DNA of 64,000 nucleotides from Homarus americanus (lineage: Eukaryota; Arthropoda; Malacostraca; Decapoda; Nephropidae): NCBI RefSeq assembly GCF_018991925.1, contig NW_024725489.1, positions 7,157,933 through 7,221,932 on the forward strand, in the 5' to 3' direction. Every line of letters begins with the position of its first letter. Position 1 is the first letter of the stretch. Both the position numbers and the translations under genes were made by a program. This document shows, piece by piece, positions 1-13,667 of this stretch. Under the pieces are notes generated by a model, which was not told where the DNA came from, searched no databases, and saw only the letters and a program-made list of their open reading frames with translations.

Positions 1-45
1 TAAGATAAACCTTTTATTATCTACCATTCTGGGAGTTATAGCACC

Positions 46-1434
46 AAGTAAACAAACACAGCATTACCATGTAAACAATACAATGTAAACAAACAGTGTG
101 CCACATCTATACCATGTAAACAAACACAGCATTACCACAACTATACCATGTAAACAAACACAGTGTATCACATCTATACCATGTAAAAAAACACAGTGTA
201 CCACATCTAATACCATGTAGACAAACACAGTGTATCACATCTATACCATGTAAACAAACGCGTTGTACCACACTTATACCATGTAAACAAACATTGTGCA
301 CCACATCTAATACCATGTAAACAAACACAGTGTATCACATCTATACCATGTAAAAAAACACAGTGTACCATATCTATACCATGTAAACAAACACGATGTA
401 CCACATCAATACCATGTAAACAAACACAGTGTACCACATCTATACCATGTAAACAAACACAGTGTACCATATCTATACCATGTAACAAACACAGTGTATC
501 ACATCTATACCATGTAAACAAACACACTGTCCCACATCTATACTTCCATAAACAAACATGTGTAAAACATCTATACCATGTAAACAAACACAGTGTATCA
601 CATCTATACCATGTAAACAAACACAGTATACCACATCTATATCATGTAAACAAACACAGTGCATCACATCTAAACCATGTAAACAAACACGGTGTACCAC
701 ATCTATACCATGTAAACAACCACAGCTGTGCCACATCTATACCATGTAAACAAACACAGTGTACCACATCTATACCATGTAAACAAACACAGTGTATCAC
801 ATCTATACCATGTAAACAAACACGATGTACTGTACCACATCTATACCATGTAAACAAACACAGTGTATCACATCTATACCATGTAAACAAACACAGTGCA
901 TCACATCTATACCATGTAAACAAACACGATGTACCGCATTTATACCATGCAAACAAACATAGTGCACCACATCTAATACCATGTAAACAAACACAGTGTA
1001 CCACAACTATACCATGTAAACAAACAGTGTATCACATCTATACCATGTAAACAAACACAGTGTACCACAACTATACCATGTAAACAAACACAGTGTACCA
1101 CAACTATACCATGTAAACAAACACAGTGTACCACATCTATACCATGTAAACAAACAAGGTGTACCACATCCATACCATGTAAACAAACACGATACCACAT
1201 CTATACCATGTAAACAAACATGATGTACCACATCTATACCATGTAAACAAACACAGTGTACCACATCTATACCATGTAAACAAACATGATGTACCACATC
1301 TATACCATGTAAACAAACACGATGCACCACCTCTAAACCATGTAAACAAACACGATGTACCACATCTATACCATGTAACCAAACACAGTGTACCACATCT
1401 ATACTATGTAAACAACCACAGCTGTGCCACATCT
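46..1434. repeat. 33-bp minisatellite array, about 42 copies
   Basis: Head-to-tail copies of a 33-bp unit built from CCATGTAAACAAACACAG followed by TGTACCACATCTATA. Copies differ by point changes (ACACAG/ACACGA, CATCTATA/CAACTATA) and a few 1-3 bp indels. Because 33 is divisible by three, each minus-strand frame stays open over many units and gives a cysteine- and tyrosine-rich 11-residue repeat. It has no splice context or codon signal, so I read it as non-coding. Confidence 0.95.
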
Positions 1435-1500
1435 CACTAAACCCACCAGCCACTGTACCAGGTAGAAGTGGAAGCGACTTATCAAGAGAGATTATTGCGA

Positions 1501-1530
<30 letters not shown>
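1501..1530. repeat. (ACAG)n microsatellite
   Basis: About 7.5 perfect copies of a tetranucleotide directly after a short unique stretch that follows the 33-bp array. Confidence 0.95.
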
Positions 1531-1531
<1 letters not shown>

Positions 1532-1679
1532 TATAATGACCAATCACATATCACACTCCTACCGGGTTTACTGAGAGGGGAATAACAAAAACATAATAAG
1601 AGCGATGTAATAAACCTTGGAATTGATAAGAAATTCTTGATAAATAAGGAGGAGGAATGTGGTGTAAATTAGGACACTG

Positions 1680-2000
1680 TTAACGAGAACAAAAAGAAAA
1701 AAAAATCAAGAACAGGAAGAAGTAGAACAATGAACACAAGAATAAGAGGAAGATCAATAACTATAACAAGAAGAGGAAGAAGAAAACAATGATAACAGAA
1801 AGAATAACAGCAAATAAGAATAATAATACGAATAAGAATAACAAGAACAAAAATAAGTACAAAACAACAAAAAACAAATAAAAAAAAAAAACAAGAACAA
1901 GAACAAAGAAAACAATCAAGGCAAAAAAAACAAAAAAATAAAAATAGCCAAGAATAACAAATAAAACACAAAAAAAAAAAAGCAAACAATAATAAACAAG
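1680..2000. repeat. A-rich low-complexity tract
   Basis: About 320 bp dominated by AAGAAC, AATAAG and poly-A words. The minus strand reads as an open frame of F, L, C and V, which is compositional only. The 1531-1680 stretch before it is AT-rich with no recognisable feature. Confidence 0.8.
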
Positions 2001-2046
2001 TAAACAACCAACTGATTATTTACACACCTGTTCAACTAGTAACTGT

Positions 2047-5000
2047 GTAGATACACAGGTGTGTTTACTAATATAGACAGGTGTGTTCCCATATACAGAC
2101 AGGTGTGTTCCCATATACAGACAGGTGTGTTTACTAATATATAGACAGGTGTGTTTACTAATATATAGACAGGTGTGTTCCCATATACAGACAGGTGTGT
2201 TTACTAATATATAGACAGGTGTTCCATATACAGACAGGTGTGTTTACTAATATATAGACAGGTGTGTTTACTAATATATAGACAGGTGTGTTCCCATATA
2301 CAGACAGGTGTGTTTCATATACAGACAGGTGTGTTCCCGTATATAGACAGGTGTGTTCCCATATACAGACAGGTGTGTTTACTAATATATAGACAGGTGT
2401 GTTCCCATATACAGACAGGTGTGTTTACTAATATATGACAGGTGTGTTTACTAATATATAGACAGGTGTGTTCCCATATACAGACAGGTGTGTTTTCTAA
2501 TATACAGACAGGTGTGTTCCCATATATAGGCAGGTGTGTTCCCATATACAGACAGGTGTGTTTACTAATATATAGACAGGTGTGTTCCCATATACAGACA
2601 GGTGTGTTTACTAATATATAGACAGGTGTGTTCCCATATATACAGACAGGTGTGTTTACTAATATATAGACAGGTGTGTTTACTAATATAGACAGGTGTG
2701 TTTACTAATATATAGACAGGTGTGTTCCCATATACAGACAGGTGTGTTTCTAATATACAGACAGGTGTGTTCCCATATATAGACAGGTGTGTTTACTAAT
2801 ATATAGACAGGTGTGTTCCCATATACAGACAGGTGTGTTTACTAATATATAGACAGGTTGTGTTTACTAATATATAGACAGGTGTGTTCCCCATATACAG
2901 GTGTGTTTACTAATATATAGACAGGTGTGTTCCCATATATAGACAGGTGTGTTTACTAATATATAGACAGGTGTGTTCCCATATACAGACAGGTGTGTTT
3001 ACTAATATATAGACAGGTGTGTTCCCATATATAGACAGGTGTGTTCTCATATATAGGTGTGTTCCCATATAGACAGGTGTGTTCCCATATATAGACAGGT
3101 GTGTTCCCATATACAGACAGGTGTGTTTACTAATATATATACGACAAGGTGTGTTTACTAATATATGAACAGGTGTGTTCCCCATATACAGACAGGTGTG
3201 TTTACTGATATATAGACAGGTGTGTTTACTAATATAAAGACGGTGTGTTTACTAATATATAGACAGGTGTGTTCCCATATATAAGACAGGTGTGTTTACT
3301 AATATATAGACAGGTGTGTTCCCATACAGACAGGTGTGTTCCCATATACAGACAGGTGTGTACTAAGACAGGTGTGTTACTAATATAAACAGGTGTGTTT
3401 ACTAATATATAGACAGGTGTGTTTATAATATATAGATGGGTGTGTTCCCATATACAGCAGGTGTGTTTACTAATATATAGACAGGTGTGTTCCCATATAT
3501 AGACAGGTGTGTTCCCATATATAGACAGGTGTGTTCCCATATACAGACAGGTGTGTTTACTAATATATAGACAGGTGTGTTTACATATATACAGGTGTGT
3601 TCCCATATACGAACAGGTGTGTTTACTAATATATAGACAGGTGTGTTCCCATATACAAGACAGGTGTGTTTACTAATATAAACAGGTGTGTTTACTAATA
3701 TATGGTGTTCCCATATACGGACAGGTGTGTTTACTAATATATAGACAGGTGTGTTCCATATACAGACAGGTGTGTTCCTCTTATATAAATATGTGTGCTC
3801 CCATATATAGAGGTGTGTTCCCATATATAGACAGGTGTGTTCCCATATATGAGCAGGTGTGTTCTCATATATGAACAGGTGTGTTCCCATATACAGACAG
3901 GTGTGTTTACTAATATACAGACAGGTGTGTTTACTAATATATAGACAGGTGTGTTCCCATATACAGACAGGTGTGTTTACTGATATAGACAGGTGTGTTT
4001 ATAATATATAGACAGGTGTGTTTACTAAATATAGACAGGTTCCCTACATACAGACAGGTGTGTTCCTCTTATAAAATATGTGTGTTCTATATATAGACAG
4101 GTGTGTTTCCATATATAGACAGGTGTGTTCTATATATAGACAGGTGTGTTCCCATATATAGACAGGTGGTTTACATATATAGACAGTGTTCCAATAAGAC
4201 AGGTGTGTTCTCTTATATAAATATGTGTGTTTCTATATATAGACAGGTGTGTTCCACATATAGACAGGTGTGTTCCCATATATAGACAGGTGTGTTCCTA
4301 TATATAGACAGGTGTGTTCCTATATACAGACAGGTGTGTTTACTAATATACAGACAGGTGTGTTTACTAATATATAGACAGGTGTGTTCCCTATATACAG
4401 ACAGGTGTGTTTACTGATATATAGACAGGTGTGTTTACTAATATAGACAGGTGTGTTTACTAATATATAGACAGGTGTTCCTATATACAGACAGGTGTGT
4501 TTACTAATATATAGACAGGTGTGTTTACTACATATAGACAGGTGTGTTCCCATACAGACAGGTGTGTTTACTAATATATAGACAGGTGTGTTCCCATATA
4601 CAGACAGGTGTGACTACATATAGACAGGTGTGTTTACTAATATATAGACAGGTGTGTTCCATACAGACAGGTGTGTTTACTAATATATAGACAGGTGTGT
4701 CCCATATATAGACAGGTGTGTTTACTAATATATAGACAGGTGTGTTCTATATATAGACAGGTGTGTTCCCATATATAGACAGGTGTGTTCCCATATATAG
4801 ACAGGTGTGTTTCCATATACAGACAGGTGTTTTACTAATATATAGACAGGTGTGTTCCCATATATAGACAGAGGTGTTCCCATATATAGACAGGTGTGTT
4901 CCCATATAGACAGGTGTCTAACAGACGGTGTTTAAAATATCGACAGGTGTGTTCCCATATAGACAGGTGTGTTCCCATATATAGACAGGTGTGTTCCCAC

Positions 5001-6400
5001 ATACAGACTGGTGTGTTTACTAATATATAGACAGGTGTGTTCCACATATAGACAGGTGTGTTCCCATATATAGACAGTGTGTTCACATATACAGACAGGT
5101 GTGTTTACTAATATATAGACAGGTGTGTTTACTAATATATAGACAGGTGTGTTACTAATATATAGACAGGTGTGTTCCTATATATAGACAGGTGTGTTCC
5201 CATATATAGACAGGTGTGTTTACTAATATAGACAGGTGTGTTCCCATATGACAGGTGTGTTTACTAATATATAGACAGGTGTGTTCCCATATAGACAGGT
5301 GTTCCCATATATAGACAGTGGTGTTCCCCATATATAGACAGGTGTGCCCATATATGGGTGTGTCCCCATATATAAACAGGTGTGTTCCCAATATAGACAG
5401 GTGTGTTCTATTATATAGACAGGTGTGTTCTATATATAGACAGGTGTGTCCCCATATATAGACAGGTGTGTTCTATATATGGTGTGTTCTCACATATAGA
5501 CAGGTGTGTTCCACATAGAGACAGGTGTGTTTACTAATATATAGACAGGTGTGTTCCATATACAGACAGGTGTGTTTACTAATATATAGACAGGTGTGTT
5601 CCATATATAGACAGGTGTTCATGTATATACAGGTGTGTTTACTAATATATAGACAGGTGTGTTCGCATATACAGACAGGTGTGTTTACTAATATATAGAC
5701 AGGTGTGTTTTACTAATATATAGACAGGTGTGTTCCTATATACAGGTTACAATATATAGACAGGTTCCCATATACAGGTGTGTTACTAATATATGACAGG
5801 TGTGTGTTCCCATATATAGACAGGTGTGTTCCCATATACAGACAGGTGTGTTTACTAATATATAGACAGTGTGTTCCATATAGACAGGTGTGTTCTATAT
5901 ATAGCAGGTGTGTTTACTAATATATAGACAGGTGTGTTCCATATACAGACAGGTGTGTTTACTAATATATAGACAGGTGTGTTCCCATATACAGACAGGT
6001 GTGTTTACTAATATATAGACAGGTGTGTTTACTAATATATAGACAGGTGTGTTCCCATATACAGACAGGTGTTTACTATATAGACAGGTGTGTTTACTAA
6101 TATATAGACAGGTGTGTTCCTATATACAGACAGGTGTGTTTTACTAATATATAGACAGGTGTGTTTACTAATATATGACAGGTGTATACAGCAGGTGCAA
6201 TATATAGACAGGTGTGTTCCCATATATAGACAGGTGTGTTCCTACATACAGACAGTGTTAATATATAGACAGTGTGTTCCCATATACAGGTGTGTTTACT
6301 AATATATAGACAGGTGTGTTTACTAATATATAGACAGGTGTGTTCCCACATATACAGACAGGTGTGTTTACTAAATATAGACAGGTGTGTTTTAAATATA
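2047..6400. repeat. Two-variant minisatellite array (22 and 24 bp), about 190 units, ends at the assembly gap
   Basis: Units share the core ACAGGTGTGTT. One variant continues TACTAATATATAG (24 bp in all), the other CCCATATACAG or CCCATATATAG (22 bp in all). The two alternate irregularly. Towards the 3' side more units have small deletions, especially 3.6-4.3 kb and 4.9-5.5 kb. The array runs into a run of N, so its true length is unknown. Open frames reading THLSIYGNTP-like repeats are by-products of the unit. Confidence 0.95.
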
Positions 6401-6500
6401 NNNNNNNNNNNNNNNNNNNNNNNNNNNNNNNNNNNNNNNNNNNNNNNNNNNNNNNNNNNNNNNNNNNNNNNNNNNNNNNNNNNNNNNNNNNNNNNNNNNN
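6401..6500. other. Assembly gap (100 N)
   Basis: Exactly 100 undetermined bases, the usual placeholder for a gap of unknown size. It lies between the 22/24-bp array and a (TTA)n tract. The two sides may not be truly adjacent. Confidence 0.99.
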
Positions 6501-6610
6501 TTATTATTATTATTATTATTACACACACAGACAGACAGACAGACAAACACACGCAGACAGACAGAACACACACACACACACACACACCCACACACACACA
6601 CACACACACT
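6501..6610. repeat. Compound microsatellite (TTA)n-(ACAG)n-(CA)n
   Basis: (TTA)n at 6501-6520 passes into ACAG/CACG words and then (CA)n to about 6609. It sits directly on the gap edge, which is typical of where long-read assembly breaks. Confidence 0.9.
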
Positions 6611-6691
6611 GCCTGATAGATTGTGGTGGAGATCGTGTGAATGTTTGTATTATATCATCAACATTGTCGTTACTTGTTGATGTATGAGAGG

Positions 6692-9600
6692 TCTACCATT
6701 ACTACCACTATCACTACCACCATAACTACTCTACCACCATTACGACATTACCACCATCACTACTCTACCACCATTACGACTCTACCACCATCACTACTCT
6801 ACCACCATTACGACTCTACCACCATCACTACTCTACCACCATCACTACCACCATCACTCTCTCTACCACCATCACTGCTCTACCACCATCACTACCACCA
6901 TCCTTTCTCTACCACCATTACGACTCTACCACCATCACACAATCACTACCACCATTACTACTCTACCACCATCACTACTCTACCACCATTACGATTCTAC
7001 ACCATCACTACCACCATTACTACTCTACCACCATCACTACCACCATCACTACTCTACCACCATTACTACTCTACCACCATTACTACTCCACCATCACTAC
7101 CACCATTACTACTCTACCATCACTACCACCATCACAGCTCTACCACAATCCTACCACCATCCCTTCCACCATCACTACTCTACCACCATTACTACTCTAC
7201 CACCATTACTACTCTACCATCACTACCACCATTGCATTCTACCACCATCACTACCACCATTACTATACCACCATCACTACCACCATCACTTCTCTACCAT
7301 TACTACTCTACCACCACTCTGCCACCATCACTCTACCATCACAACTCTACCATCACTACTACCATCACTGCTCTGCCACCATTACTACCACCATCACTAC
7401 CACCATCAGCACCACTTACTGCTCTACCAAATTTGCTGCTCTACACCATCACTACCACCATCACAGCTCTACCACCATCACTACCACCATCCTTCTCTAC
7501 CACCATTACTACCACCATCACTCTCTACCACCATCTCTACCACCATCCTAACTCTGCTACCATCACTACCACCATCACTGCTCTACCATCACTACCACCA
7601 TCACAGCTCTACTACCATCACTACCACCATCACTGCTCTACTACCACCATCTTTCTCACCATCCAGCTCTACCCATCACTACCACCATCCCTACTCTACC
7701 ACCATCACAGCTCTACCACCATTACTGCTCTACCACTATCACCAGTTCTACCATTACTACTCTACCACCATCACTACCATCACTACTACCATACTATCAC
7801 CATTACTACTGCTCTACCCATCACTATACTGCTCTGCCACTATCACTTCACCATTCTGCTCTACCACCATTACTGCTCTACCACCATCACCATACCATTA
7901 CTACTCTACCATCACTACTACCATTACTATCACCATCACTTCTCTACCACCATCACTGCTCTGCACCATCACTACCACCATCACTACCACCATCCTACTA
8001 CCATTACTATCACCATCACTACTCTACCACCATCACTACACCATTACTATCACCATCACTACCATTACTATCACCATCACTACTCTACCACCATCACTAC
8101 CATCTCTACCACCATCACTACTCTACCATCACTACCATCACTACCGCATCACCACCACCATCACTACCACCATCACTACTACCATTACTATCACCATCAC
8201 TGCTACGCATTACTATCACCATCCTGCTCTGCCACCATCCTCCATCACTACCACCATCCTACCATCACTGCCATCACTACTCACCATTACTATCACCATC
8301 ACTCTACCGTTACTATCACCATCACTACTCTACCATCACTTCCCACCATCACTACTACCATTCACTATCACCATCACTGCTCTACCGCACTCATCACTAC
8401 CATCACTACCACCATCACCACCTGCATCCTTCTACCATTACTATCACCATCACTACTACCATTACTATCGCCATCACTACTCTGCCACCATCACTGCTAC
8501 CATCACTGCTACCATCACTGCCATTACTATCACCATCACTGCCACCATCTGCTACCCATCCTGCCACCATCTCACCATCACTACTGCCATTACTATCACC
8601 ATCATACTGCCATTACTATCACCATCACTGCTCTACCACCTCACTGCACCTGCATCACTGCACCATCACTGCCATTGCTATCACCATCACTGTCTACCAC
8701 CATCACTACTGCCATCACTGCACCATCACTACTGCCTTACTATCACCATCACTGCTCTGCCACCATCACTCTCTACACCATCACTCTACCTTACTACCAC
8801 CATCACTACTACCTGCTACCATCCTCTCTCCATCCTCCCTTACTATCACCATCACTACTTACTATCACCATCCTTTCTCTACCATCACTACCACCATCAC
8901 CTACCCATCACTGCTCCATTACTATCACCATCACTACTCTTACCATCACTGCCACCATCACTACCACCATCACTACTACCATTCTATCACCATCACACTC
9001 TACCACCATCACTACTACCATCACTACCACCATCACTACTACCATTACTATCACCATCACTGCTCCTGCCATCACTACTGCCATTGCTATCACCATCATT
9101 CTCTGCCACCATCCTTTCACTGCCATTACTGCCACCATCGCTCTCTGCCACTATCCTGCACCATTGCTACCACCATCACTACTACCATTACTCCCATCAC
9201 CACCATTGCTGCTCTGCCACCATCACTACTACCATTACTACCATTACTGCTCTCACCATCTCTCATTACTGCTCTACCATCACTACTACCATTACATATC
9301 ACCATCCTGCTGCCATCTTACTACTCATCCTTCTCATCACTACTGCATTCTATTATCACTGCTCTACCACCATCACTACTGTTATATCACCATCACTTTT
9401 CTACCACCATCACTTCTCTGCCACATCACCTGCCGTTACTATCACCATCACCTTTCTACCATCACTACCACCATCCTTCTACCATTACTACCATAATCAC
9501 TGCTCTCTGCCATCACTGCCACCGTTACTATACCATCACTACTGCCATTACTATCGCCATCACTGCTCTACCACCATCACTTCTCTACCACCATCACCTG

Positions 9601-10541
9601 CTACCATTACTATCACCATCACTACTCTACCACCATCGCCTGCTCTCCACCATCACTACATCACTACCACCATCACTACATCACTACTACCATTACTATC
9701 ACCATCACTCTCCACCATCACTACTACCATACTATCACTATCACTACTCACCCACCATCTGCTCTACCATCACTATCTACCACCATCACTACTACCATTA
9801 CTATCACCATCACTACTCTACCACTATCTCTTCTCTACCACCATCACTACTCTACCACCATCCTCTCTGCCACCATCACTGCTGCCATTCTATCACCATC
9901 ACTGCTCTACCCACCATCCTTCTCTACCCACCATCCTGCTACCACCATCACTATCTACCACCATCACTGCTACCGTTACTATCACCATCACTCTCTACCA
10001 TCCTTTCTTCTGCCATCACTATTACCACCATCACTACTACCATTACTACTCTGCCCATCACTACTACCATTACTATCACCATCACTACCACCATCACTAC
10101 CACCATCACTACTACCATTACTCATCCTACTCTACCACCATCACTACTACCATTACTATCACTATCACTGCTCTACCATCACTCTCTACCACCATCATTT
10201 CTCTACCACCACCATCACTACCATTACTATCACCATCTTTCTCTACCACCATCATTTCTCTACCACCATCACCTCTACCACTATCACTACTCTACCACCA
10301 TCACTACTACCATTACTATCACCATCACTACTTACCACCATCACTACTCTACCACCATCACTTCTCTACCACCATCACTACCATTACTATCACCATCACT
10401 ACTCTACCATCACTACTCTACCACCATCACTACTACCATTACTACTCTACCACCATCACTACTACCATTACTATCACAATCACTACTCTACCATCTACCA
10501 CCATCACTACCACCATTACTACCACCATTATCACCACCACC
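6692..10541. repeat. CACCATCACTAC-type minisatellite array, 3.85 kb
   Basis: Built from the words CACCATCACTAC, TCTACCACCATCAC and CATTACTATCACCATCAC in changing order. The left part (6.7-7.7 kb) is rich in CTCTACCACC units, and the middle and right in TACTATCACCATC units. Many copies lack one to three bases, for example ATCCTGC where ATCACTGC is expected. The plus strand almost never spells a stop, so it is open for up to 951 codons of H, T, S, P, L and Y. No domain or codon bias is visible, so it is not a gene. Confidence 0.95.
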
Positions 10542-10544
10542 AGC

Positions 10545-11188
10545 ACTCAGGTCGGGTGGGAAGTGTCGGGGCGTCGAGTGGGAGGTGTCAAGTAATAAGT
10601 GTCAAGTGGGAGTGTCAGTGGGAGTGTCGAGTGGGAGGTGTCAAGTGGGCGTGGGTAGGAGTGTCGAGGTAGGAGTGTGAAGGTGTCAAATGGGAGGTGT
10701 CAAGTGGGAGTATGGAGTGGGGCTGTGGAGAGGAGTGTCGAGTGGGAGTGTCAGTGGGAGGTGTCAAGTGTGAGTGTCTAGTGGGAGTGTTAGGAGGTGT
10801 CAAGTGTAGTGTTGAGTGGAGTGTCGAGTGGGAGGTGTAAAGTGGAGTGTCAGTGGGAGGTGTCAGAGTGGGAGTGTTGGTTGGAGTGTTGAGTGGGAGT
10901 GTTGATGGAGTGTCGAGTGGGAGGTGTCAGTGGGAGTTTTAAGTGGGGAGTGTCAGGTGGGACTGTCGGGTGGGAGTGTTGAGTGGGGAGTGTCAGTGGG
11001 AGGTGTCAATGGGGTGTCGGGTGGGACTGTCGAGTGGGGTGTGGGTGGTGTCAAATGGGAGGTGTCAAGTGGGAAGTATGGAGTGGGGGTGTGGAGAGGA
11101 GTGTCAAGTGGGAGTGTTGAGTGAGGTGTCGAGTGGGAGTGTCGAGTGGGAGTGTCAGTGGGGTGTTGAGTGGGAGTGTCAGTGAGGA
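10545..11188. repeat. GAGTGTCGAGTGGG-type minisatellite array
   Basis: Units of about 13-14 bp (AGTGTCGAGTGGG, AGGTGTCAAGTGGG) with frequent one-base losses. It begins within a few bases of the end of the preceding CACCATC array. A larger block containing ATGGAGTGGGGCTGTGGAG recurs near 10.71 and 11.08 kb, so a higher-order duplication of about 370 bp is likely. Confidence 0.9.
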
Positions 11189-11234
11189 GCAATCTAAAGA
11201 GAAAGTCACTAACCTTTGACCTGGCACAAATGTG

Positions 11235-11237
11235 GAG

Positions 11238-11269
<32 letters not shown>

Positions 11270-11276
11270 GAGAGAG
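11235..11276. repeat. (GA)n microsatellite
   Basis: Nearly pure GA dinucleotides with two interruptions. Confidence 0.95.
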
Positions 11277-11350
11277 CTTTTACATGGACCCAAAATCGTT
11301 GTCGTGCCAAATTTGAACATCTGAATACGATACAAAAATTCAAGTGTATT

Positions 11351-11385
11351 TACACACACACACACACACACACATACACACACAT
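11351..11385. repeat. (CA)n microsatellite
   Basis: CA dinucleotides interrupted twice by TA. Confidence 0.95.
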
Positions 11386-11444
11386 ATAATTTCGTACCCA
11401 GATTCCAATAATCCGTGACAAAGGGTTAATACGGTAGGGGAATG

Positions 11445-11745
11445 ATGACATAAAATGACAATAGCCAATCATGAGAAGGTCTTGATGACATCACTAATTG
11501 TAATGGTGATAATAGCCAATCACGAGAGGGCCTTGATGACGTAAGAAGATAAGAGCCAATAATGAGAGAACATTTGTTGATATAAAGTGAAGACAGCCAA
11601 ATACGAGGATTGGTGACGTCATTATTTGTTATGGTGACAAGAACCAATCAGAGTAGGTCAAATACGCTATGGAAATCAGTGTATGCATTAAGTACAGCCA
11701 ATTAGAGAAGGTCTGGATAATGTCACGCGGTATAATGAACGTAAT
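11445..11745. repeat. Diverged tandem unit of 40-55 bp carrying CCAAT boxes
   Basis: Six diverged units each carry a (A/G)(A/G)CCAAT-like core: CCAAT at 11465, 11516, 11556, 11644 and 11698, and CCAAA at 11597. Most are followed by a GAGA(A/G)GG-like block and a TGATGAC or TGGTGAC block. A full CRE palindrome TGACGTCA lies at 11614-11621. The units are much older than the neighbouring arrays. Function is unknown; an LTR or promoter fragment is possible. Confidence 0.6.
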
Positions 11746-11769
11746 AACTTAATGTATAGTTCTGAGCTG

Positions 11770-13040
11770 CAATTTGGCAACATGAAAACTTCCTCACCAC
11801 TCACTGTCTTGTCAGCTTTCTCGATTACATATACCGCCATCTCGAAACGAAAAACGTCTGTAGCTGTCTGTTGATTTCACTAAAGCGTTCGACCTAGTCG
11901 ACCACAATATAATCATCAACAAAGCTATTGACCTCGGGCTTCGAGAAGTCTTATACCATAGCTTAGACACCTCAGTGACCGACGCCAATGTACTTCCGAG
12001 GCTGTCTCCACCTTTCAGTCACTCACCTGCGTCCCAGCACCAAGATGGGACCACTCTGCTTCCTTATGCTCATCAAGATGCCCTAAGAAAACCCCCTGCT
12101 CGCTGGAAATATGTCGACGACTCCACCATTGGGATCAGCGTCAACAATTCTTCCCTATACCGCCCTTCAGGATTTATTGAACAGTCTCCAAAACTGGGCC
12201 ACCAACAACCATGTCACCATCAACCATACCAGACCATTGTCCCACCTCCTTCCATTACTCTAGGTCCGAACACACACTCCAGGTTGTAGATTCCACGAAG
12301 CTCCTCGGCGTCACCATAGACAACAAACTAAATTGGAAACCACACGTCAGTGAAGTTGTCAAATCCTCCAGTTTCGTCTCCACCTCCTCCGCCGACTCAA
12401 GTCCCTCAGGGTTCCTGCCTGGCTCCTCAGTGTTTACAACTCATACTTCCAAGCTCACCTATGCTCCCCCACCTGGTCTTCCTCCTAAATGCCACACAAC
12501 GTAAACGCCTCGAAAAAAGTGCAAAGAGGGGCATGCAAGATTATTCTCTTCCCTACTCCACATATCAGAAGCGCTCAACCACTGACGCCTTTCGACTCTC
12601 ACTGACCATCACCACGACCTCATCTGCAAATTTGGTAAGAAGCTTCTACACCATCCCCCCACGGCTCCTACTACCACCTGAGATCCCTTGTCCAAAATTT
12701 GCTGTTCGACACCACAACATCCAGCCCATACGTGCACAGACTGATCGCTATAAGAACAGCCCAGTCCCAACCATTGTAAAGATTATCAATAACTTGTAAT
12801 ATATCAGTGTATTCACTCCCAGTAAACACTGTCTTCCTACACTGTCACTATGTTGAAATGAACTGTAGTTTGAGCTTTTCCCCATCTAGTTATTATATGT
12901 CTTATTTGTGTCACTTATGTTACTTGTATATTATTTGTAATTCGTAACCCATTCAAATATGTAACTGTATATTTTCAGCCTTCTGGCGCAAGCTCTTTCA
13001 ATAAACCGTTAATTATTATTATTATTATTTATTATTAGGC
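11770..13040 (+). mobile_element. LINE-A: non-LTR retrotransposon, 5'-truncated, RT and C-terminal region (dead)
   Basis: Fragment of a non-LTR element. Near 11880-11910 the translation gives the reverse-transcriptase block FDLVDHN, and near 12110 the catalytic YVDD box (KYVDDSTI). Downstream come the conserved LLGVTIDNKLNWKPHV block (about 12300) and the NATQRKRLEK block (about 12490), with a C-terminal tail ending TIVKIINNL at 12799. The pieces lie in different frames, so several frameshifts have destroyed it. A 3' untranslated stretch of about 200 bp ends AATAAACCG and a (TTA)n tail. Layout resembles jockey/I-group LINEs of decapods; the clade is a guess. Confidence 0.85.
13012..13038. repeat. 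(TTA)n tail of LINE-A
   Basis: TTA repeats directly follow CAATAAACCG, the same junction seen in the LINE-A copy near 52.62 kb, so the microsatellite is the element's own tail. Confidence 0.85.
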
Positions 13041-13074
13041 CTGGATGGCGTCACGACCACAACCACGTATTATG

Positions 13075-13458
13075 TTGGTGGTGATGGTGGTAGTGGTGGT
13101 GGTAGGGGTGGTGGTGGTGATGATGCTAATAGTAGTGGTAGTGATGATAGTAGTGGTGGTAGTAATAGTAGTGATAATGGAGGTGGTGGTGGTGGTAGTG
13201 GCAGTGATGATAGTAGTTAGTGTAGTAGTAGTAGTGATGATGGTGGTAGTAGTCGTAGTGGTATTGATGAAGGTGGAAGCAGTAATGGTGGTGGTGGTGG
13301 TGGTATTAGTGGTGGTGATGGTGGTAGTGGTAGTGGTGATGGTAGTAGTGGTAGTACTGTAGTGGTAGTGGTGATGGTAGTAGTGGTAGTACTGTAGTGG
13401 TAGTGGTGATGGAAGTACTGTAGTGGTAGTGGTGATGGTAGTACTGTAGTGGTGGTTG
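13075..13458. repeat. (GGT/AGT/GAT)n trinucleotide array
   Basis: Mixed GGT, AGT and GAT triplets. The right part has a longer unit with TAGTACTGTAGTGG that repeats four times. Plus-strand runs of V and M and minus-strand runs of P and T are compositional. Confidence 0.95.
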
Positions 13459-13568
13459 AGTGGACTACCACCTTACCCACTCAGTATGCGAGTGTGTGGG
13501 TCACTAACGACACCGGTGAAATGTAATACAGCAGGTGAGGTGAGGCAGGAGTGTTGTGCCTTAGGTAG

Positions 13569-13570
<2 letters not shown>

Positions 13571-13627
<57 letters not shown>
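13571..13627. repeat. (CT)n microsatellite
   Basis: Pure CT for about 57 bp, just left of the 22-bp array. Confidence 0.97.
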
Positions 13628-13631
<4 letters not shown>

Positions 13632-13667
13632 CTTTTAATTTATTTACAATGATACTGTGTATAAAAT

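Noticed and set aside
6641..9496. Plus-strand open frame of 951 codons rich in His, Thr and Pro
   Set aside because: The CACCATCAC repeat rarely spells stops in this direction; the frame slips among three repeat readings wherever an indel falls, showing no selection on frame.
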